From Ctenosaura bakeri (taxonomy: Eukaryota > Chordata > Lepidosauria > Squamata > Iguanidae), in the NCBI GenBank assembly GCA_948474755.1, contig CAOLHI010001823.1, forward strand, positions 372,001 through 436,000: a DNA stretch of 64,000 bases, read 5' to 3'. A program made the position numbers and the translations under genes. Positions 1 to 11,500 of this stretch are shown here, in pieces; position 1 is the first letter of the stretch; each line of letters begins with the position of its first letter. The notes under the pieces are model-generated. The model was not told the DNA's origin, searched no databases, and worked only from the letters and a program-made list of their open reading frames with translations.

Positions 1-152
1 CATGTAGAGAGAAAGGGAGGATATAAATTAAACAAATAAGCCAACTATCCAAGAATCAGAAATGCATTCAGTGAAGCTTTTCCCAGAAGGAAAGTGTACT
101 CATGAGAATTTCCTGAATTTCCTTCAAATTGTTTTCCATTCTGCATCTTCAG

Positions 153-1356
153 GTTGTTTGTGGCACCCATGGAAGCCCTGTACACGAGTCTCCAAGATGA
201 GATCCACTCCTTTGAGGATCACATAAGAAGTTGCCAGAAAGCTTTTGACATTCACACCCTTTTCAACGTATTGCAGCTGCTCCCTGAAAGTGGTGGTGCT
301 GGGGACATTCAGAGCCTTGAACAGTTGGAAAAGCTTGCTGAGTCCAGGAAATGGGAAGGACAGGATATTGTGAGAATTACAACTGGCCAGGAGAAGGGTG
401 ACATTCCTGGCTATATTTCTTGGTTTATTTCTTATGTGCGGTACCTAAGCTCTTTGAAAGAGATGTTTGACACCAAGGTTGTGTTTCCCTTGTGTGAGAG
501 CCTGTATGTTAATGATGACTCACTTGATGCAGTGCCCCTTGGATGTGGGGAAGGGCATAGCCCTTATACCACAACATCTGTTGCACAAACTGCCAAGAAG
601 TTGTTTGCTCTCCGGAGGAAATGGGCCTTGCTCCTGAAAAAGGACACAATTGATGAACAAAACTTCAGTGCCCAAAGTCTGTTTGATTTGCAGGGCTTTG
701 GCAATGTCCATCCTTTTGCAAAGATCATAAGGCTGGTCCCTGACCTCTTTCACAAAAGCTTGGCTACTGCTGCACTAGCCAGACAGTGGGTGGAACACCA
801 TGCTAGCATGTACAGCTCCCAATCGGTACATCCAGACCCAGGCACAACCAGAAGGTGCAATGGCACAGGAATGTCTGGCTTGGAATATCAACACTACAAT
901 GTGCCCAACTGCCAGTCTAGGTTATTGAAAATGCAGTCAAGCTGTATGGAGTCTGGGCCATTATCCAAAGACATCAGCAACAATGGTGGGGCCACTTGCA
1001 TAAGAACCACTAGCCAAGAAAGGAGTAAACTACATGAGATCCAGGAGGAGCTCATGTCCTTGCTCTGGCAGGAGAGACGTTCTCATATATTGGAAACAGA
1101 GATATATGAGGTAAACCAGAAGATTTCCAAACTTCAACTTCAGCAGGAGGCTAAGGAGGGGGAGCTGGAAGTCCTTAAAAACCAACTGGAGACAGATGAC
1201 TGGAGAGTGCCCGACACACAACGGCAGGCAGCCTTCTGGGAGCTGGAGGCCTTAGGGAGGCAGCTTAGGCTGGAGGAGTACCGCAAGAGCATCCTGCAGG
1301 GTGACTGGCTGCTAGAGCTGGAGGTCAGGCCAGTCCTTTTGCGACCGATTCAAACA
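153..1356 (+). CDS. Penultimate coding exon of an unrecognised coiled-coil protein
   Basis: A single open frame fills the exon. It begins after a pyrimidine-rich tract ending in CAG at 150-152 and ends at ACA before GTAAGG at 1357, a good donor in phase 0. If the exon is internal, the base at 153 completes a split codon; the first in-frame ATG is at 169 (MEALYTSLQDE). About 400 residues are encoded. The N-terminal two thirds is mixed alpha-helical (FNVLQLLPESGG, SWFISYVRYL, FALRRKWALLL, KIIRLVPDLFHKS). A Ser/Gly-rich linker follows, then a charged heptad-like region from about residue 290 (LHEIQEELMSLL, NQKISKLQLQQEAKEGELE) that should form a coiled coil. No signal peptide or membrane span is seen. 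I do not recognise the family. Codon use and the matching splice to 1658 argue that it is a real gene. Confidence 0.75.
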
Positions 1357-1657
1357 GTAAGGAGCTAGGTGCACAAACCGTAGAACCTAATGTCAGGTGC
1401 TTTGTTGCCAACTCAGGAACAGAGGGAGGAAGATTTTTTGTAGCATGACAGTGGTGGGTCTGTAGCTGAGTGGCACTGGGTCCTAGCTAGAACCAAAGGG
1501 CAAGGATTCAAGAGGCAGAGCACTGGAGGTCCCTTTCACATGTCAGTGATCTGGATTGCTTCTGCTAGGCGAAGATGCCAATGGGAAGGGGCTGACCATG
1601 CTCAGATAGGGGAGTTTCTGGTTGAATGTTTCATTTGTCTTTTTGTCTATCTTCTAG

Positions 1658-1783
1658 TTGGAGGAACGTTGCCAAGAGCTTGTAAGGCTGTTGCAGGGTG
1701 GGGAAGAGATTTACCCATATCTTCAATCAGCCAATGGAATAGACTCACACTCTTCACACAGTTCTGGTGATCCAAACAGATGA
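1658..1783 (+). CDS. Terminal coding exon of the same coiled-coil protein
   Basis: The acceptor CTTCTAG at 1651-1657 follows a T-rich tract. The frame continues in phase 0 from the exon ending at 1356. It encodes LEERCQELVRLLQGGEEIYP and a Ser/His-rich tail ending in DPNR, with a stop at 1781-1783. Joined to the previous exon, the heptad pattern continues across the splice, which supports the gene model. The intron between them is 301 bases. Confidence 0.72.
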   Translation: MEERCQELVRLLQGGEEIYPYLQSANGIDSHSSHSSGDPNR

Positions 1784-1889
1784 CATCCTTGACTTTGAGA
1801 ATAATTTAAAAAAACAACCTTAGACTGAAGTGGTAACAATACCAGCTTTTGTGCAGGGAAATCTCTCTGTCTTACTGGCCCTGCCTCCA

Positions 1890-1895
1890 AATAAA
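1890..1895 (+). terminator. Poly(A) signal of the coiled-coil gene
   Basis: A canonical AATAAA lies 107 bases after the stop at 1783. This implies a short 3' UTR and places the 3' end of the + strand gene near 1910-1920. Confidence 0.6.
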
Positions 1896-2040
1896 GGTGG
1901 AGTTACTTCTGCGTGCAGTTCATAATCTTATCAGCCTCCAGCTCTTGACTCAGTAGCTGGACTACTCTAATGTGCTCTAATTGAGGCAGTCATAGATGAG
2001 TGTCTGGAAGCTGCAGCTGCCATAGTACATAATGAGCTAA

Positions 2041-2160
2041 ATCCTATTAGTTAGTCTCAACTAGGGTAGATATGCTGAATCAATTGTTGAACAGTGAGTC
2101 CACATGTAGCTAAATCCCATTGATTCAATGGGTCTACTCTAGTTGGGACTAATAGCATTC
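2041..2160. repeat. Short fold-back repeat
   Basis: The segment TTAGTCTCAACTAGGGTAGA on the left pairs with TCTACTCTAGTTGGGACTAA on the right, so the unit folds into an imperfect hairpin of about 110 bases. It is probably a MITE of unknown family. Confidence 0.45.
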
Positions 2161-4304
2161 AAGCCAATGACCAATTGTTTGTTATACGGGCTGCTATCAT
2201 ACAGGGGTGTAGCTATGGTTGGAGGTGAGAAACATGTGGACATTGTTCCCCAAGTTAGAATTCTGCCTTCTTCTAAATTTTCCTTTGGTCCCCAAATTTC
2301 TATCATTGCAGCAACATAAAACTTCAGTTGAGCATTTGGAAATAACAGTTTAGGCATCCAAAGAAAAGAGGCAGCCAAAATTGCCAAGGGAAGACAAATG
2401 CAGCAAACACAAGAGTTCTAAGTGTGCATGATTCTTACTATTTGCTATGCTAGGGAAGGAAAAATTCATGGGGGGGGCAGAATTTGTTTTTTTCTGGGGG
2501 AGATTCTCATTTTGTCCTTCCCCCATAGCTACTTCCCTGCCACTACAGCATCAGCAATGTCTGTCTATTATCCACTGTGCACAATTCAGGTCTTTAACCT
2601 ATGAGAACATATTTTATCTTAAAAGTTACTTCCTTTGCCGGTGTCATGATGATGGGAGTGATGTGTAGACCTTGCTTAACAGTATAATCCAGGACCTATG
2701 TTTGAGTAACATGGAGGTGCAACGGGAGTTTCCAGAACTGCCTCACAATTTTGGAATTTTGTCTCATTGAAAAGTCACTAAAATGTAAAGTTGACAATTG
2801 GTATTTGGAAGCACTGTAAACCACTTTTAAATGAGATATCATTTGTGGACACACTTGAAATTGGTAGAGTCAGCATTTTTAATGTGGTAGTTTTTCATCC
2901 TTTGCTTAGCTCTAATGCAATATATGTGTAATTTATTGTTTGCGCCCTAAATAGCTTGGAATGGGAAAGGTGATATATATGAATGCTGATTCACCATGGG
3001 GTCTCTTTTATCAGTGAAAACCATTGAAGTGAGCTTAAGCAATATCCATGTTGCTGGAATGGCCTAATCTATTGCCTGGGAAAGAAGCCCCTCCCAATCC
3101 CAATCTCTAGTCCAGCAGCCATTTCAGTCCTATTTTCAACTGCCTACTACAGTTTAGATATGCTCAAATTACACAATGTATAAATCAATAGCTCTTAATC
3201 TGTGATCCTCCTCAGTACTCTCAGCCCCAAGAATACCTGATCACTGGCCAAACTGGCTGCAACTTCTGGAAACTGAGGTCCAAAACATCTAGAGGACCAA
3301 CATTTGAGAACTATTGGACTAGATATTGTTTCGGTGAACAGCCATAGGACCTTCTTCCACTGAATTAGTACTGGGAAACCTCTTGTCCTTTAGATGTTGC
3401 AGAAAGATGACTCCCATCCTTCCTGGGACGCCTGGGCTAATGGAACTGAAAGTTCAACACTAGGAGACTCACAGATTTTCCAGCCCTCCAGTAAATAATA
3501 CATGTACCAAATGAAGATTCTGTAGTTCGAAGAAGACCAATCATATTTTTTCCTGGCTATGATGCTGTATTTATTACACACATTGGTACTAACTTAACAG
3601 GGGACTACTCCTTTTTTGATTGTTTGAGGTTCCATATGCCAGACTTATGAAGCTGTTCTCAAAGGAGAACTGCTACTTCCTTGGTGGTGGAAGGGGCTCA
3701 GTATCAAAAAACGTTTTGGTCAAACAGAAGGAAGCAAAACAGGAACCAAAAGCTGCATGTTAAAGCTGACCAGATCTCAAATAAGAACCAGTTCCTGGTG
3801 CTGATGAAATTAGGCATGACTTGAAGTCATGATAGTTAAGAGGTTGCATGGCCTGGGTGAAATAAGGATACACATTGCTGATGGGGTTTAAACTTCCCTT
3901 TCCATACATTCAGGTTTGATAACTGTGTAGGGTCCTGCAATTTGCTTCTACAAAGAGTGTGGTGATGGCCGGAGGTTCTACTAGCTGCATCTGAGAAGGC
4001 TGCCATGATTTCTATTGTAACTGGGTCTCAATGTCATAAGCAGTGGAAGCTGCTAGTGCACACTGGCATGCAATCAGAGTTTGGAATATTACTTAAAAAA
4101 TTAGTTACTTTATTCATGACTCCAATTAATATGTGGTTGCTATTTTATTGCAGTTCAGAAGGGTAATTATCTAGTTCCTTGATACTATCAGGTTACCATT
4201 ACTGTTGCTATTGGGCCATTGACATCCTGACTCTCTCTCCCTGCCTCCCCCCTCCCTGCCCCCTCTCTCTTTCTTCCTTCCACTCACTCCAAGTGTTTCT
4301 CTCA
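2161..4304. other. Intergenic stretch without recognised genes
   Basis: Only short chance frames are present. A pyrimidine-rich low-complexity tract lies at about 4230-4275. I see no RNA gene or identifiable mobile element. Confidence 0.5.
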
Positions 4305-4506
4305 GGGCCTTTCTGCACTACACTGCTATAGTGCTATCATTCTACTTTCAACATCCTGTGGTATTCTGGAGTTTGTAGTTTACTGAGGCCCAAGAGCTCT
4401 CTGGCTGAGAATTCCAAATGTCCTTCCCTAAACTGCAAACCCCAAGATTCCATAGGATGTTGAAAGTGGAATAATAGCACTATAACAGTGTAGAATGGAA
4501 AGGCCC
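4305..4506. mobile_element. Palindromic MITE, copy 1
   Basis: The ends are GGGCCTTTCTGCACTACACT and, inverted, a segment finishing in GAATGGAAAGGCCC. The arms stay complementary for about 80 bases each (CTATAGTGCTAT against ATAGCACTATAA; TTTCAACATCC against GGATGTTGAAA). This is a fold-back MITE whose ends resemble PIF/Harbinger or hAT termini. Related copies are at 4733 and 44644. Confidence 0.65.
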
Positions 4507-4732
4507 TTATAGGAAGGCAGAAAAGGGTGGCTAACTTTTTAAAGTATTTTTTAAAAAAATTCCAGCTAACCGACTCACTTGAGAAGCTTATGTATGTAAA
4601 ATGGTTTGAACACTAAAAAACGATTATGTAAACAGAAAAAGTTATAGTAACTACAAAACTAATCTACTGTTGAGACTGGCTGTGATGGGAGCTTGGTGGA
4701 TGTTCAACAAGCCTCTTCCATGTGGCCATTGA

Positions 4733-4957
4733 GGGCCCATTCAAACTACACAGTTATAGTGTTATTATTCCACTTTAACTGCCATGGTTCTGTCCTATGG
4801 AATCCTGGAACGTGTAGTCTGTTGAGCCACTGGAGTGCTCTGCCTGAGAAGTCTAAATGCCCTTTCCTCAATTGCAAATCCTTGGATTCCTCAGGATGGA
4901 ACCTTGGCAGTTAAAGGGGAATAATAGTGCTATAATTGCATACTGTGAATCATTCTA
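4733..4957. mobile_element. Palindromic MITE, copy 2
   Basis: Diverged relative of the copy at 4305: GGGCCCATTCAAACTACAC on the left, the shared TTATAGTG/TATTATTCCACTTT motif, and an inverted GGGGAATAATAGTGCTATAA on the right. The exact right boundary is uncertain. Confidence 0.55.
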
Positions 4958-5311
4958 AGATGATCAGGGAGTGAGGGCCCTGCTTATCAGAGTCCCTAAT
5001 CTAAAGAAATGAAATTTATCAGGGACTAGAGCAACACTTTTTCTATCATAGCACAGACAGATGTTTGAAATAAATCTGCACAATGAACTTGTTCTTACAA
5101 GCATTTATGAAAGGCGGAAGGGGATCTTTGTTTAGAGTGGAATTGCACTTTATGACTTTATAGGACAAGACCTACGTGGCTACTTCTTCTAAAGAAAAGC
5201 AGCTTCCAGAGAGGGTAGAGTGGTGAAGCAGCTCAGGAATGGTTCATTCGTGCCTGCTTTTCTGCTGCAGTTCCAGTGTCCAAGTTGCTTCACTTACTTG
5301 CATCATTCTGC

Positions 5312-5512
5312 TTGTGTGCCTTCAAGTCATTTCTGACACATGGAAACCCTAAGGTGAATCTGCTGTGGGGCTTTCTGGAGCTGAGAGTGTGTGACACACC
5401 CAAGGTCACCAGTGGATTTCCATGGCTGAGTGGGGAATTGAACCTTGGTCTTCACGGTTGTAGTCCAACATCAAGTCACTACCCCACACTGACTCCCTGC
5501 AGGGTTTTAGGC
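5312..5512 (-). mobile_element. tRNA-related SINE, inverted
   Basis: The body begins with CCTTCAAGTCATTTCTGACA. The other end carries GGGGAATTGAACCTTGG, whose complement contains the pol III B-box-like GGTTCAATTCC. The arrangement suits a tRNA-derived reptile SINE lying on the - strand. Family assignment is by general resemblance only. Confidence 0.5.
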
Positions 5513-5764
5513 ATGTGCTTTTCCTCTGCTTCCCAACTAGAAGTGATTGCTTCTGTTTTGCTACATGTGTGCACATGGAATGTATAATTCCACCTCAAAT
5601 GCATTCAGACTAAGGAAGGATTTGTTGCTACATTTTGCCTCAGTATTGTGAACTTGTATTTTCTATTTCATCTGATTTTACAGTGTCTTTATTTTATAAG
5701 TTCTCAGGGTATTTTACTTTATCCAACTATTTGTATATTGCCTTGCATTAATTCCTTTATGCAG

Positions 5765-5960
5765 GACTTTAGCTTAGTAAAACAGCTCACATTTGGTATG
5801 GGTAAAGCCCCAGGTTCAATTCCTAGTATCTCCAACTAAAAGATTTCAGGTACCAGACCCTTAAATGAAACCTCAGAGAAAGACTGCCAGTTGGAAGAGA
5901 CTGCCCTGCACTATATGAGCAAGGGTTTGACTCAATATAATGTAGCATCATTTGTTAATA
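5765..5960 (+). mobile_element. tRNA-derived SINE
   Basis: It contains the B-box-like AGGTTCAATTCC near 5811, then CTAGTATCTCC and a body ending in AGGGTTTGACTCAATATAATG. This layout matches a common squamate SINE type. The 3' end is approximate. Confidence 0.5.
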
Positions 5961-8508
5961 TGCTGGTCTGAAATTTAAAGAACATGAGTGCTTCTAGGTA
6001 AAGGATTCTGGTGGCACACGGATTCTTAGTTGCATCTGCCAAAGTGTGCAGCATGTCTTGCTAACGCCTTTCTGTTGAAATTGTAGCTAAGAGTATACAT
6101 GCATTATACTGGGAAGGCACCCGTCTTGTCACTATGATTGCTTTTGAACAGCTATTCCTTTGCTGAAATGCCACTCTCTGGAATAGGACCCAAGCACAAC
6201 ATTCCACTGAGGGGTTTATTGGTGCAACCATATCCATTCCTATTACATTCAGATGAGTTGCAATGCACAAGCAGAGTACTCTGCTCTAACAGTTCAGGTT
6301 TCCTATACTGGCTACACAGGACATCATGGAGGTCACTGTCTGTGGGTGGGGCAGGCTGGCAGCCAGCTGGGAATGAATAGAGGAATACATGTGGCCTCTT
6401 AACTATCCAGCCATCTGCAGACAGCCCCTGAGGTAGGTGGGGAGGGACAGCCTCCATTTCATGACAGGGAGTGAACGAAGGAGTAGTACCATGAGCCAAA
6501 CCCAAAGCCTGGCTGGGGAGGGAGCCAGGCCTGGCACTTTTGCATACCCCATTATTCCACATACATAATCTAATAGAACAAATTTACAGAACAGGACTTC
6601 ACAGTTGACTTGAGTCCCCATGTGACGGTGCAGTGGGAGAACAGCTGCTCTCAGGACTCCTGCACTGAACTCCAGCTGCATAGTGCGCTTAGTCTTATGG
6701 AGCACATTAGGTCATGCCCTGTCCATGACTGAATGTATGCCATTCACCAGTAAGGAGCAAAGGGGCGGCAGGGTATCATTCTGCTTCTAAAAATTCAGAT
6801 TTAGTGACTAAAGAAAACACATATTCTGTGCCATTTAGGCCTAACATGAAATCTGAAATTTTCTTTATATACCAGCTGAATGAAAAGAAGGGTGAAGCAG
6901 AGTACATCAGAGCAGAGGACAACAGCAGAGCTGTTGGTAGAAGTGGTGAGGCTGATGAGGGCTTGAGGAAGAAGGAGTGGATTTTCAAAGCAGATGAAAG
7001 TCCAGGAATAGAATGCCATTGCCTTCTGTCAAATGAAGAAAAACTCCATATTGTGCAATGGTTCAGAGCCGCAGGAGCAGCCCTCCTCAGAAATATCCCA
7101 CTCCAGTTGTTAAGGCCAGGCCATAGTTGGCCTTTCTAGAGGCTTGGTCATGTGGTCTTGTCCCAGATGGCACCCATATAAGGTAAAGAATAAGATGAGG
7201 ATTGCAATGACTATCCCAAGGTTGAAGAATAGAGGAGGAACAATGGAAAGGAGGCTAGAGCAAGCAACAAGATGGAATGGAAATACTGTAGAAGAAGCTG
7301 GAGTCCAAAGCAGACAATCTGGTACAAGGGGCAGGAATTTCTGTTCTGAGGACCAGGCAAATAACAAAGGTTAAAATTGTATTGTTTATACCTGCCTTGG
7401 CAACTATTGAGGGTCCTTGCTTCCTGCACACTACAATGATAAAGGGAATTCCCATTTGCTGCTGGACTGAAGAGGAGTCTGAGCCCTGGTCAAATCCTGT
7501 TCCAGGCTTCACTCCTGTGGTTTCTGGTTCTGTCTAGAACTGCATTCCCTGACACTCTTTGTCAAAGGTTGGAGGAGAAAATACCATGGGAGCGGGGTCA
7601 AATTTGTGTGATTAACTCCTGACCATAAGAGCTAAGTAAAGCACTCCCCACCCAGTCATTGGGTTATCTTGTTCCTGGTATCCAGGTTATTTTGGCAAGT
7701 TTTGCCTACACTTTCCCTCTTCCTACGTGAGTGAAGATCTGCTTCATACACCAGTGTCTACTCCTGGGCAACCTTTATGGCTGCCTTGAGAGATAAGAAG
7801 AGGTACAGTATTATGCACGAGCAGATACTTGTACACATTAATAGTGCACAAGTACCCATGCTTGTTGGGCCCAGAAGTCCTGCTCATGCACACACTGTGG
7901 TTTGCAGTTTTCTGACTGCTATTCCAGAAATGGAAGGGATCAGAGTCTTCCATGGGCAAGATATCCCAACTAAGACCATCATGCAGAACAAGAGGCTGTT
8001 GAATGTTGATGATCACGGGATGGAAAGGCTAAGGCTCAACATGGAGACACCAATTTTACTCCAGGAATCTGCTAGCTCTGCACGAATACCATTTAGCTTG
8101 GCATTTCTGAGAGGGCCTACTTGCTTTTTATCTGCTGGCATGATACTGCCTGTCTCCCCCATAGCAAAGCACTGGTTTGCTGCCTTCTGAGAGCAGAAGA
8201 TTAATGACAGCTGCCTTAGATACCTACTCTGGCCTATGGAAGTCAGAGCACCCACACAAGCAATGTCTGTTTAGGGAGGAATGTGTAGTGCCTGGACCCA
8301 TATTATATGTTTATCCAGAGGAAGGCAGCATCTCTTGCTCTGACTGGTCACAGTGTTCCTGGTGGTGCGACACAGTTGCCAGTTGGTCCAGACTCATGAT
8401 CAGTTCAAAGCCACTTCTGATTGGTTGTTGTTCAGGGAGAGCATGAGGAAAGGTGACCTATCCCATGAATCCAGGGGAGTACGAAGGCCAATAGACAGGC
8501 TACATTGC
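5961..8508 (-). other. SLC4A3 3' UTR and/or intergenic sequence
   Basis: No coding sequence is supported. The stretch lies downstream of the SLC4A3 stop on the - strand. A possible AATAAA on the - strand (TTTATT at 6215-6220) would imply a 3' UTR of about 2.3 kb. No closer canonical signal was found by eye. Confidence 0.35.
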
Positions 8509-8586
8509 TCATACAGGCATGTGAAGTTCATTGTACTCATCCCGCCCATCTTCATCAAAGTTTGGTTCTGCATCCTCTGAGTCCAG
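8509..8586 (-). CDS. SLC4A3: SLC4A3 last coding exon, acidic C-terminal tail
   Basis: Acceptor CACTTGCAG precedes [14 protein letters not shown], then [11 protein letters not shown] and TGA at 8511-8509. The tail matches mammalian AE3 almost residue for residue. LDSED corresponds to the LDADD segment of AE1 reported to bind carbonic anhydrase II. A CR1 fragment lies just upstream of the acceptor. Confidence 0.96.
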   Translation of the reverse strand: MDSEDAEPNFDEDGRDEYNELHMPV

Positions 8587-11500
8587 CTGCAAGTGGCATG
8601 AAAAAATAAAAGAGAAGAGTAAGAACAGTTTGCAGTGGAACCTATTGCCCAGAGAGGTGGTGGGGTATCCATCTCTGAATGTTTTCAAAAAGAGGCTGGG
8701 CAGTTATCTGCTGGGGATGCTTTAGCTGGAGATCCTGCACTGGCAGGGGGTGGGGGGGTTGGACTCAATGGCTCATGAGGCCCCTTCCAACTATGATTCT
8801 AGGATTCTACAGTCAGGCATCTCTGTTACATTGCAAAGGCTTCAAGGTACAGTGAGACTAGAAGTAGGCTTTTGTTATCTCTAAGAAATGTATAACATAT
8901 GCCCAAGCAGAGACTTGCTACTACTCTAGTGCAACAAAATGTTTCAAATATGAAATGCAATGTTCCAAGAGTGAGATAATGTTCATTTGGCTAAACAGTG
9001 ACACAGATTAGGGCACTGGCTGAGAGAACTGAGTTTCCTGCTACAGTTCCAGTTATGAAGCAATAGGACTGGCTTACCGCTTTGAGTTCTCTTTCATGGA
9101 AGAAGCGTGGCAATAGGAATCGTCGTAGGGGGACAGTCATGATCAGGACAAATGGGAATGCCAGTGATGCTGCTGTGGATTTCACCACCCACAGCAGCAC
9201 TATGCAGGCTAGCTGAATGCACGTGAAGAGGTTCATTCGCCATGTCTTCACCTGGAGGCAAGCCAACCACATCATGCACAATTCACTGGCAGATCTCTTG
9301 TTAGCACTTAACAAAATACCACACCTTCAATGCAACATCATGTTCTATTCCACAGAAATGCAGCCTCTCATAAAGAAGTATGGGACACCAACCAGAATGT
9401 GGTTTCTTCCTCCCCCATCTGACCAGCTAGCCACTAAGCAGTCTGCCTCCTATATCCACCATTTCTATTTTCAGATATTCTTCAACTTGCCATCCATGGA
9501 TATAACCCTTAACCTCCCTCACCTCCCCCAAGACACCTACCTTGACAACATAGACATGATCTGGATGGTGCTTGGATGGCATGAAGATAAGGAGGAGCCG
9601 CTCATAAAGCTGGATGCCAGTCAACGACGTCACACCCATGTACAGGAAAATCCCAAACAGCACAGCCAGTGGGATCTGGCGCAATACATTCCCCATGACA
9701 ATGGACAGGCCTGTAAGAGAATGACACAGCATTTCATTCTCTTTTTCACATACTGATTATCCATGCTTTGTATTGAGAAATATAAGGCAATGGCTGGCCC
9801 TGCCACACATGCTTATCCCTGTGAATTTGTGGGACAGTCTGGCACTCTAACAGATAACATACAGTAGATGCATGGTTTTGGAAGGAAAAAGAAGATCATC
9901 TGGGATTACTCTAGACTCACAGATGCCATATGCTCACACGCTCCAACACACACCCCTTGCATGCAATACCTCACAGGTAATGACAGTCATCACACAGTTG
10001 CCTACCAAGCAAGTTCAAACATCTCAGACTGCCACCCCATAGCCCCAGCTTCTCTGTATGGGTCTCACCAACAAGCCCAGCAATGAGCACTCCTGTTACG
10101 CGCTGTTCCTTCACTTCCTCAATCTTTGGCTTCTCGCCAGGTGCAACAGCCTTGCTCATAACGGTGAGAGCGTTGACATGAGTGATGGAGCGGACAGTGG
10201 CAGCTGTGAGCCAAGGCAGCCCAAACAGGGCACACAGCCCTCCCATTGTACCAATGAGCAGCAGGTCAAGGTGGAAACCCGACCCCTTCGTCAGCTTCCG
10301 TTCCTTCTTGCTGACAATCAGGCTGCAAAACAGAGAGTGGGCGGAGAACAAGTGAGGTTCAAGAACCAGCCTAACACTCTTTGCCTCTAGTAAGAGGAGC
10401 CATGGTATGAGAAAGACATAGGTTGGTTTTTCCCTCTCAGCAGCTGCTCTTTCTAGTTGAAAACTTGGAAGAGAAACAGGGCATGTGGGCAAGAGAATAT
10501 AAAAAACAAACAACACATATTGTGTTGTTGGAACAGCTTAGGTGTTATGCAAATAGTAATCATGAAAGCAGAGGATAGCCCTCTTTGTGTAGTGGGAACA
10601 GCAGTGACAACAACAACAAAAATATTACCAATCCCTAGTTTTTTAATCACTAGTCATACACTCTAAGAAGGGTTTGCTCATTCCTGGAATGAGTTTGGCC
10701 TTGGCCACTAAGAAGATGGGTTTTGGAGTCCCTGTTATCATCATGACCAAACGTTAACAGATGCCCAGTGCCATTGAAGGGTTAACTTGTGCAAGTGACC
10801 TTGTCTGATACTTTTTGTGTTAGCTTGGCATTTTGAGGCTGAGAAGTGAGATGAAGGCTGGTAATGGACAGAGGAGTGAATTTTCTTCTGTTGCTAACCT
10901 ACTTGTACAGCTCCCATAGCTATCTGCAGGGAGAGATGGGTCACTGCTTGTGCACTTTGAATTTCTTTCCTTGTTTCTACACTATATAACCCTAGGGAGT
11001 CCATGTTCCATTGGCCTCCGCGTGCAAGGGGTGCACCCCAATCCCGGGGCCCCATTAGCCAGTGATAGGGAATTTGATCACTGGCTGAAGACAGTCTGTG
11101 TAGAATTAATTTGAGGCCCGGTTCTACCATTAGCAGTGAGGGGATGCTGGACCCATCAGCAAAAGAGCTGGAATATTTCTCTGCTGTGTAACATCTGCTG
11201 CATCATTTAGCACCAATAAAACTTATCCACCTTCCCATACCCCTCCGCTGTATCCAGTTATGTCTACCTACTGCAGCTATTTATGTTTACTAAATACTCA
11301 CACAAGGTGATGAATGCAGAATACTGTACCCTATTGTATGGGAATCTGGCACTTACGTGGTAATTTGGGTTTCCATAAAGATAAGGATGAAGACCAGCAG
11401 TGCAGGGATGGCAGAAGCAAACATCATCCACATGGGGAAAGCCTGCTTACTGCCTAAGGGATGGATGAACCAGCCACGCTTGTCTGGCGTTGTGACTGAC

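Noticed and set aside
5811..5822. tRNA gene (B-box match)
   Set aside because: No cloverleaf can be formed around it; it belongs to a tRNA-derived SINE.
6152..6562. 136-codon - strand frame downstream of SLC4A3
   Set aside because: No recognisable domain; lies in probable 3' UTR or intergenic DNA.
9217..9756. 179-codon + strand frame
   Set aside because: It is the antisense of two SLC4A3 exons (9078-9251 and 9541-9710) and their intron.
9971..10516. 181-codon - strand frame as a separate gene
   Set aside because: It is the SLC4A3 exon 10069-10322 read through into both introns; splice sites define the real limits.
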